A program made the position numbers and the translations under genes. Shown here in pieces: positions 1 through 7,678 of a stretch of DNA of 44,538 nt (position 1 is its first letter; each line of letters starts with the position of its first letter). Origin of the DNA: an uncultured Clostridiaceae bacterium. GTDB taxonomy: Bacteria > Bacillota > Clostridia > TANB77 > CAG-508. The stretch spans positions 1 to 44,538 of the forward strand of contig CANPTO010000017.1 in the NCBI GenBank assembly GCA_947577025.1. The letters are read 5' to 3'. The notes below the pieces were generated by a model, which saw only the letters and a list, made by a program, of their open reading frames with translations, ran no database searches and was not told the origin of the DNA.

Positions 1-75
1 TCAAGCCTCTAAATGCCGACGATATTTGTGGGTTACCCTGCTGAGAAAATAGGTTATCGCCAGGTTTTTATTTTT
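1..75 (+). ncRNA. possible 3' tail of a structured RNA (SRP RNA-like)
   Basis: The first 60 bases are markedly richer in G and C than the following intergenic DNA. They contain GTGGGTTACCCTGCTGAG, which resembles the 3' strand of the Alu domain of large Gram-positive SRP RNAs (GGGTTGCCTGG-TTGAG type), followed by CCAGGTTTTTATTTTT, which looks like a terminator tail. Only the end of the molecule would be present because the window starts here. The family assignment is a guess from motif memory; it could be another structured RNA. Confidence 0.25.
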
Positions 76-138
76 ATAAACAAATTAAAAAAGTAAATAT
101 GTGTAAAATTTATATTTTATAGATATTTACTTTTTTTA

Positions 139-437
139 TATTCTAAGGAAAGTCATCCACGTTAGTTAAGTTAGCCGTTAGGAATGAAATGACTTTACGG
201 ATAACTTATGCGTAGTAAAACGAAGAAGAGTTACAGATAACTTATGCGTAGTAAAACGAAGAAGGTGAGTTTCCTTAGAATATAGTTACGGAAGAATTAG
301 ATTTTACTAAAGTATAACTTATTCGTACGCATTAAAATGCTACGCCTAAGAAATCTTCGCTAAGATTTCTTAGCTGTTTGACCGTAGGGAATTACAGATA
401 TGATATACTGTGTAATGAGCTTAGAAAATTTTATTCT
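139..437. repeat. dispersed palindromic element, family R1 (long copy)
   Basis: The element begins TTCTAAGGAAAGTCATCCACG and contains the opposing arm TTTCCTTAGAATA at about 271-283. After this come ATAGTTACGGAAGAATTAGA and, at the far end, CTTAGAAAATTTTATTCT (420-437). The same blocks occur at 12238-12345 and, inverted, at 25073-25179. Inside this copy a 28-base sequence starting ATAACTTATGCG is repeated in tandem with a 36-base period (201 and 237), and TAAGAAATCTT/AAGATTTCTTA forms a further hairpin. It looks like a MITE-like non-coding element. No gene is seen in 1-527. Confidence 0.6.
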
Positions 438-475
438 TGTTGTATATGATATAAAATAACAGTAACTATTGTTTG

Positions 476-500
476 TATTCCAATATTAATTATTGGAATA
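476..500. promoter_or_regulatory. perfect 10-bp inverted repeat upstream of the 528 ORF
   Basis: TATTCCAATA (476-485) and TATTGGAATA (491-500) are separated by 5 bases. The palindrome ends about 14 bases before the Shine-Dalgarno sequence GGAGG of the next ORF. It could be an operator or a leader hairpin. It lacks a T-tract, so a terminator is unlikely. Confidence 0.45.
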
Positions 501-527
501 TCCTTTTAAAAGTGTAGGAGGATATGT

Positions 528-983
528 ATGAAAAATGCAGAAAAGAAAGTATTAGGTTATACTATTGAAGAAATAAGAAGGCAGACTAAAAAGACTTATG
601 ACGTAGATCCACAATCATCTATGGGACCAATGAAAAAAGACTTTGCAGCAATTGATCCAGTTATCGAAGGTGCTAGAAAAATTAATAATGATCTAGAATT
701 AAAAGAATTTATAAAGGATATTTCTACTAAAAAAAAGCGATTTTCATCATTAATAAAAATGAAAATCGCTTTTTTAATTTATAATTCTAAAAATACATCT
801 TCCATAGAATGTTCTACTTTTAAAGGTCTCATGCTAACATCAATGTCTAGGTTAGGTTTTCCATTAAATTTTGAAATTTCTTTTAAATGTGTTATTTCTT
901 CTTCAGAAAGGCCTTTATATTGTAAATATGGAATATGTGCAAAACGTAGATGGAGCTCAGATTGTTTATTTGCCCAATCATAA
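528..983 (+). CDS. unassigned protein; C-terminal part doubtful
   Basis: The start is well supported: an AGGAGG box lies 6-7 bases before the ATG, and the first ~65 residues are charged and protein-like (YTIEEIRRQTKKTYDVDP, then FIKDISTKKK). I do not recognise the family. From about base 731 the frame runs through a perfect intrinsic terminator and then 205 bases antisense to the neighbouring HD gene, where the translation becomes implausible. The natural end is probably near 730-780. A one-base change in the run of eight A at 729-736 would bring a stop almost at once. Either the gene has a disrupted 3' end or the last third is not real. Only the N-terminal two-fifths should be trusted. Confidence 0.45.
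   Translation: MKNAEKKVLGYTIEEIRRQTKKTYDVDPQSSMGPMKKDFAAIDPVIEGARKINNDLELKEFIKDISTKKKRFSSLIKMKIAFLIYNSKNTSSIECSTFKGLMLTSMSRLGFPLNFEISFKCVISSSERPLYCKYGICAKRRWSSDCLFAQS
731..775. terminator. bidirectional intrinsic terminator
   Basis: A 17-bp perfect stem, AAAAAAGCGATTTTCAT (731-747) against ATGAAAATCGCTTTTTT (59-75 of the same block, 759-775), closes an 11-base loop. A-runs and T-runs flank it on both sides. It sits between the convergent 528 ORF and the HD gene and could serve both. Confidence 0.85.
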
Positions 984-2425
984 CTTCTATTTGGATGATT
1001 TGACAATTCAAAAATTTTACCAGTGCTGTCCTTTACATATATAGGTTCACTTTTTTTATAAGATTTTATTTTTATTTTTCTATCTGTCAATAAATCTTCG
1101 TCATAAGGGAATTCTACATCTTCTGGGAATACTAGAGTATTTTTATTTAAAAAATCTTTATCTTTTAAGTTACAAGCAAGGTCACTAGCTGATTTTATTA
1201 AATCTTTTATTCCTTTTAAAAATTCTTTATCAGATTCGGTAAAATCCTTAGTATCAGAATACATTTTTAAATGCGAATATAGTAAATTCAAGAATGAATC
1301 CATATTTGGTATTATCATTGTAGATAATAATCGAATATTAGAATCTTCATGTTTTTCTGCAATATTTAATAATTCAGAGTATAGTTTTATTTCATCAAAT
1401 TCAATATATTTATCTAAATCTATATCTTCCACTTTTGTATTTTTAAAGTATGTAAGAAATTCTTTAAAATCACTTCCAGCACATCCAGAAGGAGAAGATA
1501 AAAAAGCATCTAAAAATCTTGATATACACCTTTCAGCACTATGAGTATATTTTGACATATATACATCTTTATATCTATCTTCACGTAAAAGCAAAGCTTT
1601 TTCAATTTCTGGTAAGCTAGAAAAGTCATAAACATCAATATAGTTTTTGCCTAAGTTACTTGTTTTTATGCTATTGTCAGAATTACATATAGGAATATTA
1701 TTTTCATCAGTTTCTACACAAATACTTTCATAATTTTGAGTTGGTAAATTTAGGTTATATCCCAAATACAAACTGTCTCTAGATAAATAGTCCATTCTAT
1801 CAACATCATAACTACTTTCGTCATGATTTTTAAAGTTAAGGAAATCTTTTTCATATAACTCAGCTAAAATACTTGGTAGCTCAGGGCTTATTGATAAAAG
1901 AACATTTTGTATGTGTTTATTTTTAAGCATAATTCTATTTCCAATTTCTTCATGTACACCTCTACTACCAAAAATTTGCTCTTCCATAGCATGTGAAAGT
2001 GGAGGATGACCAATATCATGTCCAGCCATTTTTATTAATTCTGCAATTAAGTGTAATTTTAAATTATTTTCTTCAATATATTTTTTCCATGATGGATTTT
2101 GATAATTATAAAATAATTCTTCTATTTTCTTATTTAATACTCCTTTTGAATGTTCTAACCTATTGTGGTATAAGTTAGGAAAATAAGTGACTGCTAAACC
2201 TAATTGGCTAATTCTACCTAGTCTACTCATTGCCTTCGTTTTAAAGAACTCTTCAAATTGTGTAGGATAATAAATGTTAGCATCAGAGTAAGTATGGCAT
2301 AAAGACAAGTCTATTTCACTATGCAATTTTACATTTTTACTAATAACTCTATCATCATCATAAAGCCATTCAAAAAAACTTTGTAAGACCTCTTTTTTTG
2401 AATTCATATTTTCTAATTTTATCAT
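779..2425 (-). CDS. HD-domain phosphohydrolase (dGTPase/SAMHD1-like)
   Basis: A predicted metal-dependent phosphohydrolase of 548 residues. The HD signature is complete: RLEHS (His92), AGHDIGHPPLSH (His136-Asp137) and a downstream YDVDRMDYLSRDS block carrying the last metal-binding Asp. This arrangement is typical of the COG1078 / dGTP triphosphohydrolase branch, whose members hydrolyse dNTPs or other nucleotides in the cytoplasm. The exact substrate cannot be read from the sequence. It is longer than the usual ~430-residue COG1078 protein, the excess being mainly in the C-terminal half. It is transcribed alone, convergent to the 528 ORF, and ends just past the shared terminator. Confidence 0.85.
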   Translation of the reverse strand: MIKLENMNSKKEVLQSFFEWLYDDDRVISKNVKLHSEIDLSLCHTYSDANIYYPTQFEEFFKTKAMSRLGRISQLGLAVTYFPNLYHNRLEHSKGVLNKKIEELFYNYQNPSWKKYIEENNLKLHLIAELIKMAGHDIGHPPLSHAMEEQIFGSRGVHEEIGNRIMLKNKHIQNVLLSISPELPSILAELYEKDFLNFKNHDESSYDVDRMDYLSRDSLYLGYNLNLPTQNYESICVETDENNIPICNSDNSIKTSNLGKNYIDVYDFSSLPEIEKALLLREDRYKDVYMSKYTHSAERCISRFLDAFLSSPSGCAGSDFKEFLTYFKNTKVEDIDLDKYIEFDEIKLYSELLNIAEKHEDSNIRLLSTMIIPNMDSFLNLLYSHLKMYSDTKDFTESDKEFLKGIKDLIKSASDLACNLKDKDFLNKNTLVFPEDVEFPYDEDLLTDRKIKIKSYKKSEPIYVKDSTGKIFELSNHPNRSYDWANKQSELHLRFAHIPYLQYKGLSEEEITHLKEISKFNGKPNLDIDVSMRPLKVEHSMEDVFLEL

Positions 2426-2542
2426 ATTAAAACCTCATATATCCAATTCAGTAAAAGTAAACTAAAATTGAAATCTTTCCTTAGAAATTTATATAATAAT
2501 TATAAGCCTAATAATATTGTATAACTAAAAATAATTTTATCA

Positions 2543-2584
2543 GTATACTAATATTATAAGTTTAAAACAATAATATTAGTATAC
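2543..2584. repeat. 14-bp perfect inverted repeat in a gene-free gap
   Basis: GTATACTAATATTA (2543-2556) and TAATATTAGTATAC (2571-2584) are separated by 14 bases. It lies in the 585-base gap between the divergent HD gene and flavin reductase gene, without a T-tract on either side. It may be an operator or a short mobile hairpin. I see no gene or other clear signal in 2426-3010, which is nearly pure A/T. Confidence 0.5.
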
Positions 2585-3010
2585 ATCAAAAAAGTAAAAA
2601 AATCTATATTATATTTAAACATTTTATAGATAAAAAGTAAAGGTTTACAGTCCAAGCATAAAATAGATTATAAAATTTTATCACAAAAAAATTGAAAGAA
2701 ACAAAGAATTTTTTTGTAAATTATATGTGGTTTTACAAGCACAATGGATATTCTATGTGTAGTAATTAAAGATGATAATTATAAATAACAATAAAATATT
2801 AACATATATAGATTTTAACAATGAAAGGTGCTATAAAACTTAAGGAATATTTAGGTTAATTTAGAATATATTTTAATGTAAAAAGCATTTTTAATAATGA
2901 AGAAGCTTTTATATTACAATATATTCTAATATTTTTATTAATAAAATAAATATATTGAATAATAAATATATATGTAGTAAAATAAATAAAAATAGGAGGT
3001 AAATTAAAAA

Positions 3011-3580
3011 ATGTCAAAAGTAGAATGGAAACCAGGAACATTTATATATCCAATACCAGCTGTAATGGTAACATCAGGAAACATGGAAAATTCAAATATA
3101 ATGACAGTAGCGTGGACAGGAATATTAAATACAAACCCTGCTATGTGTTATATATCAGTGCGACCAGAGAGATATTCATATAATTTAATAAAGGAAACAG
3201 GAGAATTTGTAATAAACTTAACAAATGAAAAATTAGCTTTTAGCACAGACTGGTGTGGAGTAAGAAGTGGAAAAGACTATGATAAATTTAAAGAAATGAA
3301 CTTAACCAAAGAAAAAGCAAATCATGTAAAATGTCCTATTATAAAGGAAAGCCCAGTGGCAGTAGAATGCAAAGTAAAAGAAATAAGAGAATTAGGGAGC
3401 CATCATATGTTTGTAGCAGAAGTACTATCAATAGATGCTGATGATAAATACATAGATGAAAAAGGAGCATTTGATATAAGCAAATGTGACCTAATTGCAT
3501 ATGCAAATGGAGGATATTACTCATTAGACAAAAAAATAGGGAAATTTGGATACTCAGTTCAAAAAAAGAAGAAAAAGTGA
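3011..3580 (+). CDS. flavin reductase / flavoredoxin-family protein
   Basis: A 189-residue FMN-binding split-barrel protein of the flavin reductase-like family. Seen in the sequence are the N-terminal KPGTFIYPIPAVMVTSG, NIMTVAWTGILNTNPAMCYISVRPERYS (the FMN-contacting strand region) and FVINLTNE, all typical of clostridial flavoredoxins. Members bind FMN and reduce flavins or ferric compounds with NAD(P)H; the electron partner here is unknown. The ATG is preceded by AGGAGG with 9 bases between. The C-terminus is a lysine run (QKKKKK). It appears to be monocistronic. Confidence 0.85.
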   Translation: MSKVEWKPGTFIYPIPAVMVTSGNMENSNIMTVAWTGILNTNPAMCYISVRPERYSYNLIKETGEFVINLTNEKLAFSTDWCGVRSGKDYDKFKEMNLTKEKANHVKCPIIKESPVAVECKVKEIRELGSHHMFVAEVLSIDADDKYIDEKGAFDISKCDLIAYANGGYYSLDKKIGKFGYSVQKKKKK

Positions 3581-3679
3581 AATGAAAAAATGTAATTGGA
3601 TTGATAATCTATAGTAAAAAAATGAAATATGGGGATATCAACTGACATAAAAAATGCCCAAAAATTTTATGCTTTTATA

Positions 3680-3708
3680 TTGAAAAGGGCAAAAAGTTGT
3701 GATATAAT
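3680..3708 (+). promoter_or_regulatory. sigma-A type promoter of the 3821 gene
   Basis: TTGAAA (3680-3685), a 17-base spacer, then TATAAT (3703-3708). Transcription would start near 3715 and leave a leader of about 105 bases before the 3821 gene. That leader carries a possible 7-codon peptide. Confidence 0.7.
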
Positions 3709-3761
3709 GCATTTCGTGGAAAAGCTGTAATATATGCCTTTCGATAATTTTCGGAGGTATT

Positions 3762-3785
3762 ATGTTTTATATCTCTGAAAGGTAA
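3762..3785 (+). CDS. possible 7-residue leader peptide MFYISER
   Basis: In the leader of the next gene, CGGAGGT (3752-3758) is followed 4 bases later by ATG, six further codons and TAA. CCTTTC (3737-3742) can pair with GAAAGG (3777-3782), enclosing the ribosome site and the whole mini-ORF in one hairpin. A ribosome on the mini-ORF would open it. This suggests a translated regulatory leader, but nothing shows what would be sensed. Confidence 0.35.
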   Translation: MFYISER

Positions 3786-3820
3786 CTATAAATAATGAAG
3801 TTAATATAGGAGGTATGAAT

Positions 3821-4129
3821 ATGAAAGATACACTGGTATTACAATGGAAAAAAAATAGAAAAATATATGAGAAATTCATGAAACGGCAAGAAATATACAA
3901 TGATATGCAAGAGATTCGAAAAAAATATCCAGACAATAATGAAATTTCTACTGAAATAGTAGAAGTAATCTTAAAAGTAAAAAAGGTCTTGATAGATCAA
4001 GACAGAAACGGACAATTGGATGTACCAATGATATATATGACCGATGATAATAATATGATAATACCACTGGAGATTAAACGTCACCATAAAATTATATGGG
4101 GACGACTAAATGAATATATGACAGAATAA
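3821..4129 (+). CDS. unassigned 102-residue soluble protein
   Basis: I do not recognise this protein. It is highly charged, has no membrane segment, and is largely helical in its first half (QWKKNRKIYEKFMKRQEIYN). It ends with a more basic strand-like part (PLEIKRHHKIIWGRLNEYM). The ATG at 3821 is preferred because it lies 7 bases after AGGAGG; the ATG at 3815 abuts the Shine-Dalgarno sequence. It contains an in-frame CGG codon (3881-3883), absent from the housekeeping genes here, which may mark it as accessory. It has its own promoter and terminator, so it is a single-gene unit inserted ahead of the rpmG-secE-nusG cluster. Confidence 0.7.
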   Translation: MKDTLVLQWKKNRKIYEKFMKRQEIYNDMQEIRKKYPDNNEISTEIVEVILKVKKVLIDQDRNGQLDVPMIYMTDDNNMIIPLEIKRHHKIIWGRLNEYMTE

Positions 4130-4138
4130 ACTTCAAAA

Positions 4139-4169
4139 CAGACATAGTACTCGCACTATGTCTGTTTTT
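4139..4169 (+). terminator. intrinsic terminator of the 3821 gene
   Basis: CAGACATAGT (4139-4148) pairs perfectly with ACTATGTCTG (4155-4164) around a 6-base loop and is followed by TTTTT. Confidence 0.9.
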
Positions 4170-4212
4170 GAAATTTATGCAAAATAAAATAGAAAAAAAT
4201 ATATTACTATTA

Positions 4213-4241
4213 TTGACTTTTAAGTAAGTATATGGTAGAAT
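4213..4241 (+). promoter_or_regulatory. promoter of the rpmG-secE-nusG operon
   Basis: TTGACT (4213-4218), a 17-base spacer and TAGAAT (4236-4241). The expected transcription start is about 4248, inside the hairpin described next. Confidence 0.75.
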
Positions 4242-4243
4242 AT

Positions 4244-4272
4244 AAAAGCATATGTGTAATGCATATGCTTTT
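4244..4272 (+). promoter_or_regulatory. terminator-like hairpin at the extreme 5' end of the rpmG transcript
   Basis: AAAAGCATATG (4244-4254) pairs with CATATGCTTTT (4262-4272) around a 7-base loop, with a T-run in the descending arm. It begins at the predicted start site, so it would cap the mRNA. It may protect the 5' end or pause early transcription. Confidence 0.5.
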
Positions 4273-4329
4273 TAAAGTAGTTAAGCAATAAAAAAATAAA
4301 CAAAAAAATAGACATTGGAGGTGTTTTAA

Positions 4330-4491
4330 ATGGCCGTAGCAGCAAGAGAAAAAATTACATTAGAATGTACAGAATGTAAAAGAAGGAATTATATGACTGA
4401 AAAAAACAAAAAAAAGAATACAGAAAGACTAGAAATAGTAAAATACTGTAAATATTGCAAAAAACGCACAACACATAAAGAAACAAAATAA
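4330..4491 (+). CDS. rpmG: 50S ribosomal protein L33
   Basis: A 53-residue L33 of the large ribosomal subunit, too short for a usual ORF cutoff. Two CxxC pairs, Cys13/Cys16 (LECTEC) and Cys40/Cys43 (YCKYC), form the zinc ribbon of the zinc-binding (C+) L33 form. The C-terminal [10 protein letters not shown] is the canonical ending of the family. The ATG follows TTGGAGGTG by about 9 bases. It is the first gene of rpmG-secE-nusG, the standard order in Firmicutes. Confidence 0.95.
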   Translation: MAVAAREKITLECTECKRRNYMTEKNKKKNTERLEIVKYCKYCKKRTTHKETK

Positions 4492-4519
4492 TTAATAGCC
4501 TTTTTAAGGGGGAAAAGAA

Positions 4520-4843
4520 ATGCCAAAAGATAACAAAAATAAAAAAGAAAAAAGACATTTTTTTAAGGATTTTAAAGCAGAATTAAAAAAAGTAATTTGG
4601 CCAACACCAAAACAACTTGTAAATAATACAGTTGCTGTTATTACAATAGTAATAATAGTTGCAATAATAGTATTTGCGTTAGACTTCACATTTGAGAAAA
4701 TGAATACATATGGAATAGATAAATTAAAATCAATAGTTGAAACTAAAAATGATTCAGAAGAAACAACAAATCAAATAGATGAGAATACTAGCACAAATGA
4801 AATAACAAATGAAGAAACACAAGTAAACCAAATAACAGAATAA
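4520..4843 (+). CDS. secE: preprotein translocase subunit SecE
   Basis: The small essential subunit of the SecYEG channel. The family core is residues ~8-60: an amphipathic cytoplasmic helix (HFFKDFKAELKKVIWPTPKQ, with the conserved KKVxWPTxxQ motif) and one membrane span (VAVITIVIIVAIIVFALDF). At 107 residues it is longer than typical Gram-positive SecE (60-75). The surplus is a tail of about 40 residues rich in Glu, Asn and Thr after the membrane span, of unknown role. It lies between rpmG and nusG; GGGG ahead of the ATG serves as ribosome site. Confidence 0.93.
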   Translation: MPKDNKNKKEKRHFFKDFKAELKKVIWPTPKQLVNNTVAVITIVIIVAIIVFALDFTFEKMNTYGIDKLKSIVETKNDSEETTNQIDENTSTNEITNEETQVNQITE

Positions 4844-4888
4844 TGAAAAGTCATTAAAAAGTAAAAAAGAAAAAAGGAGGCTTTAAAA

Positions 4889-5425
4889 ATGTCTCAAGAG
4901 AATAAAGAACTAGAGCCACAATGGTATGTTGTACATACATATTCTGGTTATGAAAATAAAGTAAAAACAGACTTAGAAAAGACAGTAAAAAATAGAGAAT
5001 TAGAAGACTACTTTTTTGAGATAGTTGTTCCAATGGAAGAACAAATAGAAATAAAAGATGGCAAAAAGAAAGTTAATTTAAAAAAAGTTTTTCCAGGGTA
5101 TGTTTTAGTAAAAATGATTGTAACAGAAGCAACATGGTATATAGTTAGAAATACAAGAGGTGTTACAGGATTTGTAGGTTCTGGAACAGATCCAATAGCA
5201 TTAACAGAAGATGAAATAAGACAGATGGGATTTGAAGTATCAATGCTTAAATTTGACTATTCAATAGGAGATAGTGTAAAGATAACAGGAGGATCATTTG
5301 ATGGCTTCATAGGAACAATTCAAGAAATTAATAAAGACAAAAATAAAGTAAAAGTGTCAATATCTATGTTTGGAAGAGAAACACCTATAGAGGTAGACTT
5401 TTCGCAAATAGGCAAAATAAGTTAG
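4889..5425 (+). CDS. nusG: transcription termination/antitermination factor NusG
   Basis: 178 residues, the usual length. The NGN domain (about 10-115) shows WYVVHTYSGYENKV and FPGYVLVKM, the RNA polymerase-binding surface; the C-terminal KOW domain shows FDYSIGDSVKITGGSFDGFIG. NusG couples elongating polymerase to the ribosome or Rho. A strong AAGGAGG lies 9 bases before the ATG. It is followed not directly by rplK but by a 330-base repeat-filled gap. Confidence 0.97.
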   Translation: MSQENKELEPQWYVVHTYSGYENKVKTDLEKTVKNRELEDYFFEIVVPMEEQIEIKDGKKKVNLKKVFPGYVLVKMIVTEATWYIVRNTRGVTGFVGSGTDPIALTEDEIRQMGFEVSMLKFDYSIGDSVKITGGSFDGFIGTIQEINKDKNKVKVSISMFGRETPIEVDFSQIGKIS

Positions 5426-5431
5426 TTTAAT

Positions 5432-5697
5432 AAGAAGTTAGAAGTTGTAATAGAAGTTAGAAGTTAGAAGCTAGAAGTTGGAATAAGAAGTTAGAAGTTA
5501 GAAGTTAGAAGTTGGAATAAGAAGTTAGAAGTTAGAAGTTAGAAGTTGGAATATAGGGAGAATATTTAGAAGAAATTACCTAATTATCCAACCTCCAACT
5601 CCAACTTCCAACCTCCAAAACAACCTCCAACCTCCAACTTCCAACCTCCAGAACAACTTCCAACTCCAACTTCCAACCTCAAATTTCTAGCCTCCAA
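5432..5697. repeat. inverted array of 7-bp repeats (family R4) between nusG and rplK
   Basis: The left arm (5432-5548) consists of direct heptamers GAAGTTA, with variants GAAGCTA and GAAGTTG. The right arm (5588-5697) consists of heptamers CCAACTT / CCAACCT, the reverse complement. The core AGGGAGAATATTTAGAAG with the following AAATTACCTAATT is shared with the copy at 7053-7152. The two arms could fold into a very long, register-flexible hairpin in the rRNA-protein mRNA. Confidence 0.85.
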
Positions 5698-5764
5698 TTA
5701 AATACATAATCTATAATTATTACGATGTAAATATACATCAAAACCAAAGGAGGTGCAAAACAAA

Positions 5765-6193
5765 ATGGCAGAAAAAGAGATTACTAATGTAATAAAATTA
5801 CAAATAGAAGCAGGTAAAGCTACACCAGCTCCACCAGTAGGTCCAGCATTAGGTTCAAGTGGTGTTAATATTATGCAATTCGTAAAAGAATTTAACGATA
5901 GAACTGCAAATCAACCAGGTATGATAATACCAGTTGTAATAACAGTATATAAAGATAAATCATTTACTTTCATAACAAAAGTACCACCAGTAGCAGTACT
6001 AATAAGAAAAGCTATAAACATTCAAAAAGGTTCAGGAAAACCAAACAGGGAAAAAGTAGGAACAATTACTAAAGCCCAAATAGAAGAAATAGCAAAACAA
6101 AAAATGCCAGACTTAAATGCAGCATCATTAGAAGCAGCAATGAGTATGGTAGCTGGAACTGCTAGAAGCATGGGTGTTATAGTAGCAGACTAG
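5765..6193 (+). CDS. rplK: 50S ribosomal protein L11
   Basis: 142 residues, family length. It contains [20 protein letters not shown] and [11 protein letters not shown] of the N-terminal domain and the RNA-binding C-terminal domain ending [11 protein letters not shown]11 shapes the GTPase-associated centre of 23S rRNA. The ATG at 5765 lies 9 bases after AAAGGAGG. An upstream in-frame GTG at 5753 overlaps that box and is not the start. Confidence 0.97.
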   Translation: MAEKEITNVIKLQIEAGKATPAPPVGPALGSSGVNIMQFVKEFNDRTANQPGMIIPVVITVYKDKSFTFITKVPPVAVLIRKAINIQKGSGKPNREKVGTITKAQIEEIAKQKMPDLNAASLEAAMSMVAGTARSMGVIVAD

Positions 6194-6247
6194 TAAAAAA
6201 AAATTGGGAGAGAAAAAAGCTCGTTAGAACCAAAAGGAGGAAAGAAA

Positions 6248-6925
6248 ATGGGAAAAAGATTTGAAGAGTGCTCAAAACTTATAGACAAAAATAAATTATA
6301 TGATGTAAAAGAAGCACTAGAAGTAATCGAAAAAATGCCAAAAGCAAAATTCGATGAAACAGTTGAACTACATGTAAAACTAGGTGTAGATTCAAAACAT
6401 GCTGACCAACAAGTTAGAGGTACAACAGTACTTCCAAATGGTACAGGTAAAACACAAAAAGTATTAGTATTTGCAAAAGGTGCAAAAGCTGAAGAAGCTG
6501 AAAAAGCAGGAGCAGACTTTGTAGGAGCAGAAGAACTAATACCAAAAATAGAAAAAGAAAATTGGTTTGACTATGATGTAATAGTAGCAACACCAGATAT
6601 GATGGGTGTAGTAGGAAGATTAGGAAAAGTATTAGGACCAAAAGGATTAATGCCAAACCCTAAATCAGGAACAGTTACAATGGATGTAACAAAAGCTATA
6701 AACGAAATCAAATCAGGAAAAGTTGAATATAGATTAGACAAAACCAACATTATCCATTTAGGTTTTGGAAAAGTTTCATTTGGTGCAGAAAAATTAGCAG
6801 AAAACTATGAAACAATAATGAATGCAATAATAAAAGCTAAACCAGCAGCAGCTAAAGGACAATATATCAAATCTGTTGCAATTTCTACAACAATGGGACC
6901 TGGAATGTATATTGACCAAAAATAA
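6248..6925 (+). CDS. rplA: 50S ribosomal protein L1
   Basis: 225 residues, family length. Diagnostic stretches are [44 protein letters not shown] and the C-terminal [12 protein letters not shown]1 forms the mobile L1 stalk at the ribosomal E site and in many bacteria represses its own mRNA. AAAGGAGG precedes the ATG. The gap to rplK is 54 bases, so the two are co-transcribed. Confidence 0.97.
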   Translation: MGKRFEECSKLIDKNKLYDVKEALEVIEKMPKAKFDETVELHVKLGVDSKHADQQVRGTTVLPNGTGKTQKVLVFAKGAKAEEAEKAGADFVGAEELIPKIEKENWFDYDVIVATPDMMGVVGRLGKVLGPKGLMPNPKSGTVTMDVTKAINEIKSGKVEYRLDKTNIIHLGFGKVSFGAEKLAENYETIMNAIIKAKPAAAKGQYIKSVAISTTMGPGMYIDQK

Positions 6926-6934
6926 TAATTATAG

Positions 6935-7045
6935 TAGCCAAAGAAAGTAGGCATAAAAGTAAGCCCTACCGAGGCATAAAAAGAAAAGAGATTTAAGAAA
7001 ATCTAATCTTTTATGCCTAAAATGGCTATAAAGATTAGATTTTTA
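6935..7045 (+). promoter_or_regulatory. L10 ribosomal-protein leader with attenuator
   Basis: The untranslated region contains the L10-leader landmarks: AGCCAAAGAAAGTAGGC, the CCCTACCGAGGC arm, and closing TTATGCC and TGGCT strands (7023-7027 pairing with AGCCA 6936-6940). The L10(L12)4 complex binds such leaders and represses rplJ-rplL. Downstream, AAATCTAATCTTT (6998-7011 region) pairs with AAAGATTAGATTT (7030-7042), followed by T-rich sequence, forming a terminator. Part of the terminator arm lies within the leader, so binding could select between structures. Confidence 0.85.
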
Positions 7046-7052
7046 TATATTA

Positions 7053-7152
7053 AGAAGTTAGAAGCTAGAAGTTAGAAGTTGGAATGTAAGGTAGATTCTT
7101 CGAAGAAGTTACTTAATTCTCAAACCTCCAATCTCCAACTTCCAACCTCTAA
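7053..7152. repeat. family R4 heptamer element between L10 leader and rplJ
   Basis: A shorter copy of the 5432 element. GAAGTTA/GAAGCTA heptamers (7054-7083) are followed by a core with TAAGGTAGATTCTTCGAAG and AAGTTACTTAATT, then CCAATCT / CCAACTT heptamers. It lies between the attenuator and the rplJ ribosome site. Confidence 0.8.
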
Positions 7153-7171
7153 TCAGGGAGGTGAAAACAAA

Positions 7172-7672
7172 ATGGCAAGTGAGGCAATACTAAAACAAAA
7201 AGAAGAAGAAGTAAGTGCACTAGCAGAAAAATTTAAAAGTGCTAACCTAGTACTTTTAACAGACTATAGAGGAATAACAGTTGATGATGTAACAAATTTA
7301 AGAAATAGCCTAAGAGAAACTAAAGCAGAATATAAAGTAATAAAAAATAATATAGTAAAAAGAGCATTAGAAGCAAATGGAGAAAAAGGTTTAGAGGAAG
7401 CTCTAGAAGGACCAACAGCAGTTATAACAACTGAAGGAGAATATTTAGACCCATTAAAAGCAATATACAAATTTGCTAAAGATAATGAATACTACAAAAT
7501 AAAAGGTGGAATAGTAGAAGGAAAAGTACTAAGTGTAGAAGAACTAATTACACTAGCAAAATTACCATCAAGACAAGAATTACTTGGAATGCTTGCAGGT
7601 GGTTTACTTGGAACTATTTCAAAACTTGCAGTTGGCTTAGATCAAGTTAGAATGCAAAAAGAAAATGCATAA
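7172..7672 (+). CDS. rplJ: 50S ribosomal protein L10
   Basis: 166 residues. The N-terminal RNA-binding domain shows ANLVLLTDYRGITVDDVTNLR and EYKVIKNNIVKRAL; the C-terminal helix that carries L7/L12 dimers begins around LLGMLAGGLLGTISKLA. L10 anchors the L12 stalk. The ATG at 7172 follows GGGAGGTG by 9 bases. An upstream in-frame start at 7079 lies inside the repeat element and is rejected. Confidence 0.97.
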   Translation: MASEAILKQKEEEVSALAEKFKSANLVLLTDYRGITVDDVTNLRNSLRETKAEYKVIKNNIVKRALEANGEKGLEEALEGPTAVITTEGEYLDPLKAIYKFAKDNEYYKIKGGIVEGKVLSVEELITLAKLPSRQELLGMLAGGLLGTISKLAVGLDQVRMQKENA

Positions 7673-7678
7673 AACAGT

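Noticed and set aside
201..264. Two 28-base direct repeats with a 36-base period, considered as a CRISPR
   Set aside because: Only two units, an 8-base separator, no cas genes, and they belong to a palindromic R1 element.
5432..5697. Heptamer arrays considered as CRISPR or as a coding minisatellite
   Set aside because: The unit is 7 bases without spacers, and 7 is not a multiple of 3; stops occur in the frames and no start precedes them.
5753..5764. GTG at 5753 as rplK start, and starts at 7079 (rplJ), 14614 (yitT), 40956 (purA) and 43739 (rdgB)
   Set aside because: They overlap ribosome sites, repeats or promoters and extend beyond the family N-terminus; the later ATGs have proper ribosome sites.
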